Positions 19,861 to 28,224 of a DNA stretch of 64,000 nucleotides are shown here, in pieces. The DNA lies in contig NW_006920897.1 of assembly GCF_000417875.1 (NCBI RefSeq), positions 62,001-126,000 on the forward strand, written 5' to 3'. A program made the position numbers and the translations under genes. Position 1 is the first letter of the stretch. Every line of letters begins with the position of its first letter. The DNA comes from Pseudozyma flocculosa PF-1 (taxonomy: Eukaryota > Basidiomycota > Ustilaginomycetes > Ustilaginales > Ustilaginaceae). The notes under the pieces were generated by a model. That model had not been told where the DNA came from, did no database searches, and worked only from the letters and a program-made list of their open reading frames with translations.

Positions 19861-22099
19861 ATGCCCCGCCCTCGCAAGACCGACATACGCCGCGTCCGAT
19901 CCGGCTGCGAGACGTGCAAGCAGCGCAAGGTCAAGTGCGACGAGACTCGTCCTCTCTGCCAACGATGCCGCCAGGCCGCGAGGACGTGCCGCTACCAGCA
20001 CCCCCGTCCCTCCTCGCCCAGTCTCAGCGCCGCCGGTTCACGCGCTGGACGAGCACAGAGCAGATCCAGCACCCCGCGTCAGCCAGACTCGCCTCACGAT
20101 GACGGTCGATCGGCACTTGTGCTGCCCTCTTCGCCTCGCACAGCTGCAGCGGCAGAGGGCCTGGCTGCCCTCGCACCGTCTTCGCTCGCCCTCGCCGCAC
20201 ACCATACCACGCCCTTCGATCCGCTAGCGACAACGCCCTTCGATGCGTTCCTCCTCGGAAACAGTGACGCCCTATGGGCCGACACGCTCACCTCGCTCGG
20301 GCTGCTCGACCAGGCCTTTCTCACATCTCCGTCTGCGCCGCCAGCCCCGCCGCCATGGTGGCAGGCACACCTACCCGACGTTTTCTCTGCCGAGGCGCCC
20401 CCTGTCGATCCCTGTTTTGACCGCTTCCGCGCCGCTTTCGAGCGCATCATGGCTCAGAGCGACCCGCTCGACGCGTACGGCTTCCTACAAGGTGAGTCGA
20501 AGGCGCCCCCTCCCCTCTGCGCTCGTCTTCTGTCTGCGCGAACCCCAGCTGATCGTGAGGCCGCCGCTTCTTCCGCCAGGTCTGCGCTGGAGCCCACCAG
20601 CCTACACCCATCCGACGGGCGACGATCGAGACGCCTTCCTCGCGAGCCTCTACGCCAGCCCGTGGGCTCGCACATTCACCGTCCTTGCATCCTCTTCGCC
20701 ACCCGTTCTTGAGCTATTCACCTCCATCGGGCTCTGCCTTGGCGGCCAGGACACGCTGCCCCTCTTTGCCCGCTCGACGTACGGCGTCGCGGCGATGAGC
20801 CATGCCACCGCTTCCACCTCGACCTTCGCCTCCGCGGCAGAGATGCGCTCGCGACAGCTTTACGACCACGCGCGGTCGTCGGTCTACTCGCTTCTTGGGC
20901 CAGGGCGCAGGGGTCAGCTAGCGCTTCGCCAGCGGTGCACGATCGTCTCGGTCGCGGTCCTGGCCCTGCTGTTTGACGAGATCGACCGCGGCGTCGCAGA
21001 CGACAACCTTACGCTGTGGCGAGCCGCGACTGGCCTCGCGCTCGACAGCGACGAAGCAGAGGACCCGAATGGCAGCGATGGCCAGACGGACGCCGCCGAG
21101 CGCGACTGCTGGCAGGTTCTCTGCCGCATCGTACTTTGGAAGGAAGTGCTCTACCGCGCCACCAGGGCGGACGGGCTCGAGGCGTCGTTGAAGCCGCTCT
21201 TTGCCAAGGTGCGGGCGTGGGATCGTCAGGATGCCAGCGGCGTCCCCGCCAGCTGCCAGCGAAGCGGGCTGACGGACATGACGCCGTGGAGCACAGATCT
21301 GCTCGAGATCCTCGAGGATGCGCGGCTGGGTCGGGAACGACGACACATGATGGCCCGACTGCGCATCTGCCGACCTCCGGCCCCGTCTCGACGTCTGTGC
21401 CACCACGACAGCGACGAGACGCCGCGCAGCGCCGCGCTCAGGCGGCTCCTCTTTGACGTGGTGCGGCTGACGGTGCAGCAGTTGGTCCAAGGCCACCAGC
21501 CGCCGCACAGCGACGTCGATTTTGCCTGCCTCGCCCTCGGGCTCGAGGGGTTCCGCCTCGCCACGACGCTGCAGCCCCTCGACCTGCTCAACCCTTCGCT
21601 CGATTCGCAGTCGATCAAGGTGCGGACGGCCGATTTCGTCGAGAAGCCGCACCACTACTTCCACCTGCACCTCGCCCTGCCGTTCTTTGTCGCCGCGTCC
21701 CTCGTCCGTCGACGGCCGACGAGGGCTGCGCTGCTGGCGAGCTTGGACAGGCTGGCTGGGTCGGTGCAGACGCGACGGCGCGATCGCAGAACGGGCCCAG
21801 AAGGCGGTAGCCTGCATGCTTCCCTCGACCGGAAACGGGACAGTCTCGCGTGCACACAGCTGGTCCTCGAACAGATGTGGGAGACGGCGGATCAGGGCGA
21901 GGGGCAAGAGGTGAGTAGTCTCGGCCAGCCTGCCACTGGGCACCGCACCGAATGTCCAGAACCATATCGGCCTGCTGACTTTTCCTCTCACCCCCACATC
22001 TACGCTACCTCCTGACGGCAGCACCTCGGTCTGCACGACTGGGCCAAGATCCTGGATTGCTGCGGTCTATCGCGGGACAAACAGGTGCTCCTCTCCTGA
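19861..22099 (+). CDS. Zn2Cys6 transcription factor of the catabolic cluster
   Basis: Three exons: 19861-20491, 20580-21910 and 22022-22099; 679 aa. The binuclear zinc cluster is complete and N-terminal: C16, C19, C26, C33, C36, C43 (GCETCKQRKVKC then DETRPLCQRCRQAARTC). It is preceded by a basic stretch and followed by a Ser/Pro/Ala-rich linker. The remaining roughly 500 residues are helical (e.g. LFTSIGLCLGG, LRRLLFDVVRLTVQQLV, FHLHLALPFFVAASLV), consistent with a fungal-specific regulatory domain, although I cannot assign its exact family. The gene lies between the two halves of the putative cluster and ends only 21 bp from the lyase gene's stop codon, so their 3' UTRs probably overlap. 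It is the natural candidate for a pathway-specific activator. Confidence 0.85.
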
Positions 22100-22120
22100 T
22101 CCTCTACTCTGCACCGGCCT

Positions 22121-23365
22121 CTATTCACACTCCATTTTGCCCTCGGTCATGAGCAGGACGACGCTGACGTCGTCGCGGTCAAGGAGACCGAGGCGCTGCG
22201 CCTCGTCCTCGTTCTCGAGCAGGGTCGAGAGCGCCGCGAACGGGGCGGCACCGCACGGGCCGGCGACGACGCCATCGATGGCCTCGAGGTGGCGCATGGC
22301 CGTTTCGACGGCGGCGTCGTCGACCTGGACGGCGGCCGCGATGCCGGTGCGGAGCGAGGGCCAGGCGAGGTCCGAGACGGTGCCGCAGTTGAGGCCCGGC
22401 ATGATGGTCTCGCCCGTCTCGATGGCCTCGTTGCGTCCGAGGAGGAGCGAGTGCGACAGGCACGCCGCCGTCGTCGGTTCGACGCTCACGACGCGCGTCG
22501 CGACTGCGTCGTCGGGACGAGGGCGGCGCTGGTGGTAGTGCTGCACCACGGCCTGCGCGAGCGATCCGACGCCGACGGGTACGATGACATGGCTCGGTGC
22601 ACCGCCATTGCGCCCCTCTGCCGCCTCCACAGCCGCAGCAGCAGCAGCAGCAGCGTGGAGCTGTTGATCGAGTTCGGTGAAGATGGTCGTGTAGCCGTCC
22701 ACGATGCGCTGCGGCGTCGTCGTGTAGCCCTCCCACGCCGTATCCTGGATCAACAACCTCGTCGTCGTCGTCGACGTTGCGTCGGCAGCGTAGGCGGCGG
22801 CACGCTGTACGGCGGCGTCATAGTCGAGGTCGGCGAGGTGCGTCACGCACACCTGCGCCCCCATCGAGCGGATGCGCGCGCGCGAGGGGGGCGAGACGTT
22901 GCCCGGAGTGAAGATGTGGGCGCGTATCCCGACGAGGCTGGCGAACCACGCGACCGCACAACCGTGGTTTCCATCGGTGGCGGCCACCATTTCCAATTCT
23001 CCCGCTCCCGCACCCGCCCTCTTTTCGCTGGTTGCGGTACGGAGTGCATCGAGGGTGGTGCTCTGCGCGTCGAGGTGGAGCTCGTCGCAGAGGGAGAGGA
23101 ACGAGGCCCACGCCGCGCCGAGCACCTTGAACGCCGGCAGGGCGTACCGGTCGTTTTCGGCCTTGAGGTACACCCGACCTCTGAAGCGCTTCGAGGCGCT
23201 CGGCGGCGTCTGCAGGGGGAGGAGAGCGGTGGGTGCGTAGCCCGGTAGCACGGTGCGGTGGAACGTGTACGCCGACGACGACGAGGTGGGTGAATCGTCG
23301 CCCTGGCCGCGCAGACTTGTTGGGTCGTAGGATGGGTTGACGAGGATCGTCGGCGGGTTGGACAT
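22121..23365 (-). CDS. Diaminopropionate ammonia-lyase-like PLP enzyme
   Basis: Intronless, 414 aa from the ATG at 23365; longer in-frame upstream sequence is low-complexity and not used. Fold-type II PLP enzyme. The Schiff-base lysine is K80 in ALPAFKVLGAAWA, preceded by VYLKAENDRY as in the diaminopropionate ammonia-lyase subgroup. Also present are ATDGNHGCAVAW (the substrate/PLP ring loop) and VPVGVGSLAQAV (phosphate-binding glycine loop), with GLNCGTVS and GPCGAAPFAAL toward the C terminus. The established reaction is 2,3-diaminopropionate + H2O to pyruvate + 2 NH3. A run of nine Ala codons inserted near residue 240 is a local repeat expansion. Threonine/serine dehydratase-like activity is an alternative. 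It faces the M20 hydrolase across a divergent promoter. Confidence 0.82.
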   Translation of the reverse strand: MSNPPTILVNPSYDPTSLRGQGDDSPTSSSSAYTFHRTVLPGYAPTALLPLQTPPSASKRFRGRVYLKAENDRYALPAFKVLGAAWASFLSLCDELHLDAQSTTLDALRTATSEKRAGAGAGELEMVAATDGNHGCAVAWFASLVGIRAHIFTPGNVSPPSRARIRSMGAQVCVTHLADLDYDAAVQRAAAYAADATSTTTTRLLIQDTAWEGYTTTPQRIVDGYTTIFTELDQQLHAAAAAAAAVEAAEGRNGGAPSHVIVPVGVGSLAQAVVQHYHQRRPRPDDAVATRVVSVEPTTAACLSHSLLLGRNEAIETGETIMPGLNCGTVSDLAWPSLRTGIAAAVQVDDAAVETAMRHLEAIDGVVAGPCGAAPFAALSTLLENEDEAQRLGLLDRDDVSVVLLMTEGKMECE

Positions 23366-23666
23366 TGTCGAGTCGAGTCGAGTCGAGACGAGACGAAGGA
23401 GCGGGGAGCGAGGAGCGGTCGTCGATGGACGTGGAGAGCGAGGGAGACGACAAGGCCCGCCATGCCCCCGGCACCCGTCCACGCTCCTCTTTATGCCTCG
23501 GACGGAGCTGCGTGGTTGGCGTGCCTGCGGGCCAGCGGTTTGACAGCGGTGAAAAGGCGGGCGAAAAGAGCGGTCAAAATGGGCGGGCGGACGGGTGCGA
23601 GCGGCGGGCGTGGGTGCGGTCCGAGGCCTGATAGGCTGCCAGGCCTGGTCGGGCGCGGGCGGTGCA

Positions 23667-23695
23667 GTCCGAGCGAGACCGAGCCACGCTCGGAC
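23667..23695. promoter_or_regulatory. Perfect 9-bp inverted repeat, candidate regulator site
   Basis: GTCCGAGCG (23667-23675) and CGCTCGGAC (23687-23695) are exact reverse complements separated by 11 bp. Each arm carries a CCG or CGG triplet, the half-site type recognised by Zn2Cys6 dimers. It lies roughly midway between the two divergent start codons. Binding by the adjacent regulator is inference. Confidence 0.45.
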
Positions 23696-23848
23696 CTGCC
23701 TGGCCTGGTCAGGCCTCGCAAACGACCTCGCCTCGCTCCCTGGCTCCCTCTTCCTCTCCACCACCATCCTTCACCCTAGCCCTTTGCTGGTCGATGGACA
23801 CTGGCCCTCCTCACATGCGAACAGTTGGGCCAGGGCGGTAGGCGGGGG

Positions 23849-23854
23849 TATAAG
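23849..23854 (+). promoter_or_regulatory. TATA box of M20 hydrolase gene
   Basis: TATAAG in GGGGGTATAAGGGGG, 118 bp upstream of ATG 23967. Confidence 0.5.
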
Positions 23855-23966
23855 GGGGTCGGCCTTCTCGCATGCCCCCGTCAACCTCTCGACAAGGCCC
23901 TCGCTCCGCCCATCCTTCACTTCCATCCCCCTCACTCCGTCGTCAACCCACACTCGAGACGCCACC

Positions 23967-25268
23967 ATGACCACCACCGCACCATGCCGTGCATCGCTGC
24001 ACGACGCGGCCGTTGAACTGACGCGCCAGCTCGTACGCATCGATTCCACCAGCCCCTCGCTATCCCGCACGGGTGAGGCGGCCGGCGAGTCGGGGATCGC
24101 CGCCTTCCTCGTCGAGTGGCTCACGACGAGGGGGTTCGAGATCATCCCCCTCGAGCCCTCTGACCCGCGTCGCCCGAGCGTCCTGGCCGTCCACCGCGGT
24201 CGCACCCATCCTCCCGCCACCGCCACCACCACTGCCGACGCACAGGCCAAAGAGCTGGGGCTAGGTCGACCACGTTCCATTCTGTTCAACGGCCACATCG
24301 ATACCGTCTCGGTGTCCAACTACGCCACCGATCCCTTCAGCGGCGAGCTGAGGGACGGCAGGGTCTACGGACGCGGCGCGGCGGACATGAAGGCCGGCCT
24401 GGCATGTGCGCTCGTCGCTGCCGCCTCGTTTGTCTCCCACTCTACATCCTGCCCCCTGCGCGGCGACGTGTGGATAGCCGCCGTCGCAGACGAAGAGGAC
24501 GCATCGCGCGGATCCTACGACATCCTGCGTTACTTTGAGCAGCAGCACGACGAAGACCAAGCGCCGCCGCTGCGGCGACTGCCCATCGACGGAGCCGTGT
24601 TCCCAGAGCCGACCGACGAGCAGGTCATCACGATGCACCGCGGCTTCGTATGGGCCACGGTGTGCGTCCACGGCCGAGCGGCGCACGGGTCGCTGTGGGA
24701 GCAGGGCCGCGACGCCGTTGCCGAGATGGGCGCCTTCCTCTGCGCCTTCCGCGCCTACGCCGCCGCGCTCCTCGACGATCCGGAGCGACGCCATCCGATC
24801 CTGGGCCGCCCGAGCGCACACGCCGGCACGATCCGGGGCGGCGACGAGGTGTCGACCTACCCGTCCGAGTGCACCGTCGTCCTCGAGCGCCGCACCCTCC
24901 CCGGCGAGGACGACACCACGTTCCGCACCGAGCTGCTCGGCTTGCTCGATTCCCTGCCGCCGCACCGAGAGGGATTCAGCTGGTCGCTCGACATGGGCAC
25001 GGTCCGACCCCCGCTGGTCGAACACGCCCAGCGCGATTTCCAAGACGCCGTCATGGAAGCCTCGTCCAAGGCCACGGGACGGCCGGCGGCCAAGACTGGC
25101 GGCCAGTTCTGGACCGATGCCGCCCTCTTCTCGCAAGCCGGCGTGCCCAGCGTCGTCGTCGGCCCGCACGGCCAAGGGATCCACGCGCACGACGAGTGGG
25201 TCGAGGTCGAATCCATCAAGACAATGGTCGACGTGTACTCTGAGCTGATCCAGTCGTTCTGCGCCTAG
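23967..25268 (+). CDS. M20 ArgE/DapE-like deacylase (YgeY-type)
   Basis: Intronless, 433 aa. The ATG is in a strong context (GCCACCATG). Family of acetylornithine deacetylase / succinyl-diaminopimelate desuccinylase, zinc-dependent hydrolases of N-acyl groups on amino acids. Visible elements in order are FNGHIDTVSV (metal His and Asp), GRGAADMKAGLA (bridging Asp), VADEEDASRG (catalytic Glu and metal Glu), the dimerisation domain beginning HRGFVWATVCVHGRAAHGS, and GPHGQGIHAHDEWV with the last metal histidine. Length is normal for the family. It is divergently transcribed from the diaminopropionate ammonia-lyase, so an acyl- or carbamoyl-diaminopropionate is an attractive substrate, but nothing in the sequence fixes it. 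Confidence 0.87.
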   Translation: MTTTAPCRASLHDAAVELTRQLVRIDSTSPSLSRTGEAAGESGIAAFLVEWLTTRGFEIIPLEPSDPRRPSVLAVHRGRTHPPATATTTADAQAKELGLGRPRSILFNGHIDTVSVSNYATDPFSGELRDGRVYGRGAADMKAGLACALVAAASFVSHSTSCPLRGDVWIAAVADEEDASRGSYDILRYFEQQHDEDQAPPLRRLPIDGAVFPEPTDEQVITMHRGFVWATVCVHGRAAHGSLWEQGRDAVAEMGAFLCAFRAYAAALLDDPERRHPILGRPSAHAGTIRGGDEVSTYPSECTVVLERRTLPGEDDTTFRTELLGLLDSLPPHREGFSWSLDMGTVRPPLVEHAQRDFQDAVMEASSKATGRPAAKTGGQFWTDAALFSQAGVPSVVVGPHGQGIHAHDEWVEVESIKTMVDVYSELIQSFCA

Positions 25269-25366
25269 ACACATGCCGGCCACCCTTTCGAGACACAGGT
25301 CCAGCAGCAGCATCGGCGGTGCCTTTTCTTCCTCCTGGCGCCCTACTGCCGCCTCGGCGACACCTT

Positions 25367-26881
25367 CTAGAGACCCCTGGCGTCGAGCCGCCTCTCCTGC
25401 CTGCCCGCCATCCACTCCCTTGCGCGGCCCATGCGCACGTTGGCCTTGCGCTCCAGGTCGCGCCTCTGCATCTCGTCCTTGGACATGCCCATGCCCCGCG
25501 TGCCGGCCTGGGCGAGCTTGAGGAGCCGGATGCCGTGGCGGGGCACCGTGATGTTGGGGATGGAGCGCGAAAACGGCGAGGCGTCGAGGCGGATCCGGTC
25601 GTAGGGCGCGGGCGTCGGGTCGAAGGTGTGGAAATCGACGCCCGACCACAGGTCGAAGGCGTCCCAGGAGCGCTGCGCCGCGTCGTCGTTTTCGAGGTGC
25701 TCGTCGTAGAAGACGTCGTCGAAGTCGATCGAGAGCGTGTGCGCCTCGGGCGAGAGGTTGACGGCGGCCACGGCGTAGGTGCCGTTGTCGAGGGGCATCT
25801 TCCACAGCTGAACGTTGCCGCCGCTCGACGACGACGACGACGACGACGAAGAGACGGGCTTCTTCCACAAGCGGATGGCGGGCGATCCGGTCGGGTCGTC
25901 GCTGAGGGCGAGGACGTGCGTGTTTGCGATGATGGCGCGCGTCTGGTTGGTCATGGCGGTGACGTCGTTGCCGAGGATGAGGGGCGACTTGAGCATGGCC
26001 CACATGCTGAAATGGACGAGGGACTCGTCGAGCGAGAGGCCCGTGTTGCCCACCTCGAGCATGTCGAGGTCGTTCCAGGCGCCCGGGTAGGCCTTTTGAC
26101 CGAGGGGCGCGGCAAACTCGAGGATCTTTGCAATCGAGCAGTGGTAGCCGTGCAGCTTGCACTGGGTGATGTCGGTGCAGGGGCAGCGGTCGTCGTCGCG
26201 GTCAAAGGACGGGTAGATGTCGCCGGACATGCGCCACGAGTTTGCAATCTCGGTGGCAAAGAGCCACGGCGCGTCCTCGCCCCAGTTGCACATCGAGTAG
26301 AGGATGGGGCGGCCGGTCTGGTTGAGGGCCTTGCTCATGGCGTCGTAGCGGGCGTGGGAGAGGTCCGGGGTACCGCTGCGGCCCTGGTTGAAGCAGTTGT
26401 CGTACTTGAGGTAGTCGAAGCCGTCAGCGGCCCAGGCGTTGGCGTCGGTGGTTTCGTGGTCGAGGCTGCCGATGCGGCGGCCGCACGTCATGGTGCCGGC
26501 CGACGAGTAGATGCCCGCCTTGAGGCCGAGGGCGTGGATGCGCTCGACGACGTGCCGCAGCCCGTTGGGGAAGCGCACCGCGTCGGCCGGGATGATGCCC
26601 GTGTCGTTGTCGCGCCGCGCGCCCTGCCAGCAGTCGTCGATGATCACGTACTCGTACCCGAGCCGGTCGAGCCCTTCGTCGACGATGGCCTGGGCCGCAT
26701 CGAGGATGACGTCTTCGGAAATCGAACACCCGTACGAGTTCCACGTGTTCCAGCCGCGCTGCGGCGTGCGCGCCAGGCCGTTGTTGTAGGCCCACGCCGT
26801 CGTCGGGCCGAGGGCGAGGGCGAGGGCGAGGGCGCTGGCGAGGGGCAGCAGCGACGTGAAGGGGTGCAGGAGGCGGACCAT
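25367..26881 (-). CDS. Secreted alpha-galactosidase, GH27
   Basis: Intronless, 504 aa. Signal peptide of about 31 residues (LLPLASALALALALG then AWA). GH27 hallmarks: NNGLARTPQRGWNTWNSYGC at the start of the barrel, IDDCWQ, the nucleophile D161 in YLKYDNC, CNWGEDAPW, and the acid/base D221 in SWRMSGDI. Conserved cysteines are consistent with a secreted enzyme, and NQT, NDT and NGT are potential N-glycosylation sites. It hydrolyses terminal alpha-galactosides such as melibiose, raffinose or galactomannan side chains outside the cell. A poly-Ser run of about nine residues interrupts the C-terminal beta domain, and a highly charged tail (KDEMQRRDLERK to RQERRLDARG) extends beyond the usual end. 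A minus-strand TATA box precedes it. Confidence 0.92.
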   Translation of the reverse strand: MVRLLHPFTSLLPLASALALALALGPTTAWAYNNGLARTPQRGWNTWNSYGCSISEDVILDAAQAIVDEGLDRLGYEYVIIDDCWQGARRDNDTGIIPADAVRFPNGLRHVVERIHALGLKAGIYSSAGTMTCGRRIGSLDHETTDANAWAADGFDYLKYDNCFNQGRSGTPDLSHARYDAMSKALNQTGRPILYSMCNWGEDAPWLFATEIANSWRMSGDIYPSFDRDDDRCPCTDITQCKLHGYHCSIAKILEFAAPLGQKAYPGAWNDLDMLEVGNTGLSLDESLVHFSMWAMLKSPLILGNDVTAMTNQTRAIIANTHVLALSDDPTGSPAIRLWKKPVSSSSSSSSSSGGNVQLWKMPLDNGTYAVAAVNLSPEAHTLSIDFDDVFYDEHLENDDAAQRSWDAFDLWSGVDFHTFDPTPAPYDRIRLDASPFSRSIPNITVPRHGIRLLKLAQAGTRGMGMSKDEMQRRDLERKANVRMGRAREWMAGRQERRLDARGL

Positions 26882-26990
26882 GGCGAGGGGGTGCAGCGAG
26901 GGCAGCAGGGACGGCAGGGATGGCGAGGGGGGAGGGAGGATGAGGATGACAGGGTGAGAGGAGGGTGTGCGAGGAAGAACAATGCAGCTG

Positions 26991-26997
26991 TTATATA
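26991..26997 (-). promoter_or_regulatory. TATA box of alpha-galactosidase gene
   Basis: TATATAA on the minus strand, 110 bp upstream of the start codon at 26881. Confidence 0.6.
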
Positions 26998-27619
26998 CGT
27001 AGCCGGCCTGTCCAGGCGGCGTTGGGCATGTGCGGATCTGGGGCCCCGCGCCGCCCCGCGCCGCGCCTCGTCGTTGGGCGCTTGCCAGGTGGCCCAGGTG
27101 TGTGGGAACCGGTCGTCGGGAGGAGGGGGCGGACGGGATGTGCCGTACCGGGCGAGCTCGCTTGCCCACGCCTCATCCCAGCTTGGCTACTGTACCGTTC
27201 CGACCCCAAAGGGCGCGAGAGGCGCTACCTACCGGTACAGTAGCTTGTTGTGGAGAGCCCGGCCATGGCAGCGAAGCGACGACAGACCGACCGGCTGGAA
27301 TTTTTCCGAAGACAAGCTTTGAAGCTGAGGTGGGCGGCCGTCGTCGTCGTCGTCGTGGTGGTGGGTGGTGGTGCTGCCGAACCTCGCCCGCTGGCTCGGT
27401 AGGAGGGCGTGCTCCGATGCCATTGCATCCTGGCCCGCCTGCTTGCGAGCGCATGCACGTACGGCGGAGCGGAGCGGAGCGAAACGAAACGAAGCGATGG
27501 GGCTGGGGCTGGGGCGGGTAGCGGGGATGGGGCGGGGCATTTTCGGCGATTTTTCCCGCCGCCCCCGGGGGCCTTTTTGCAGCCATTCGCCTGCGAGGCT
27601 CGGCACCTGCCCGCGCAAC

Positions 27620-27720
27620 GGCCTGGCCTGGCCTGGCAGCGCATCCTCGAGAGCGAGCACGGGTGCGCGTAGCGTCGAAAGCCTGACCAAGCCTGGCCAG
27701 GCTTGGCCAGGTCAGGCCAA
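27620..27720. repeat. Cluster of GCCTGGCC/GGCCAGGC palindromes
   Basis: Overlapping copies of GCCTGGCCTGGC (about 27620-27635) and then AAGCCTGGCCAGGCTTGGCC (about 27692-27711), a nearly perfect dyad flanked by CCTGACC and CAGGTCAGG. This is the densest example of a motif that recurs in most spacers of the window. Confidence 0.7.
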
Positions 27721-28224
27721 AGTGGTGTCGTCGCGGTAGGATACGCAGCGGTGCGGTAGTAGTGGCGCCAAGGACACGACAATGGTGCCCTTAGCCAGGA
27801 GCGACGACGGCCAAGGCTACAGTAGAGGCGACGAGACCGGCGAATCGACCTTCACTGGCCGGCCATCTCGCCAGGCCAGGCCAGCCGAGCTCCTCGTCTG
27901 TCGTATCTGTATCCCCGAGCTAGGCTGGGCTGGGCGAGCCACCGGTAGCTCGCTGAGGCGCATCCGGCACGCCGATACCGGTATTCTGCTGATCCAATGG
28001 GTGCATCGCATCGCATGGCATCGACGGATGAACGAGTGGCACGATGGGCACCGATCTCGGATCGACGTTGCTCCCCTTTGCATCGAGGCGAGCGCAACAA
28101 GGGCGACAGCACGAGGTCGCGTCACGCTTAGCCTGGCCTGGCCAGGCTGGCCACTCGCTCACGCCCCGCTTCACCTCGTCCGTCCGTCCGTCCGTCCGCT
28201 CGCGCCGCCGCACCGGGCGCCGCC

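Larger units (their letters stand above)
23366..23966. promoter_or_regulatory. Divergent promoter, lyase / M20 hydrolase
   Basis: About 600 bp. Contains a (GAGTC)n run at 23368-23390 just upstream of the lyase, GCCAGGCCTGG-type palindromes at 23637-23650 and 23700-23720, the inverted repeat at 23667-23695 and a TATA box at 23849 serving the plus-strand hydrolase. Confidence 0.5.
26882..28224. other. Intergenic, palindrome-rich
   Basis: No gene is supported in 1.3 kb. It holds the GH27 promoter, a dense cluster of GCCTGGCCAGG-type motifs (about 27620-27720), more copies near 27870 and 28130-28150, and a GTCC tetranucleotide run at about 28180-28198. Confidence 0.5.

Noticed and set aside
25319..27322. 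667-codon plus-strand ORF
   Set aside because: Exact antisense shadow of the alpha-galactosidase gene, whose catalytic motifs are on the minus strand.
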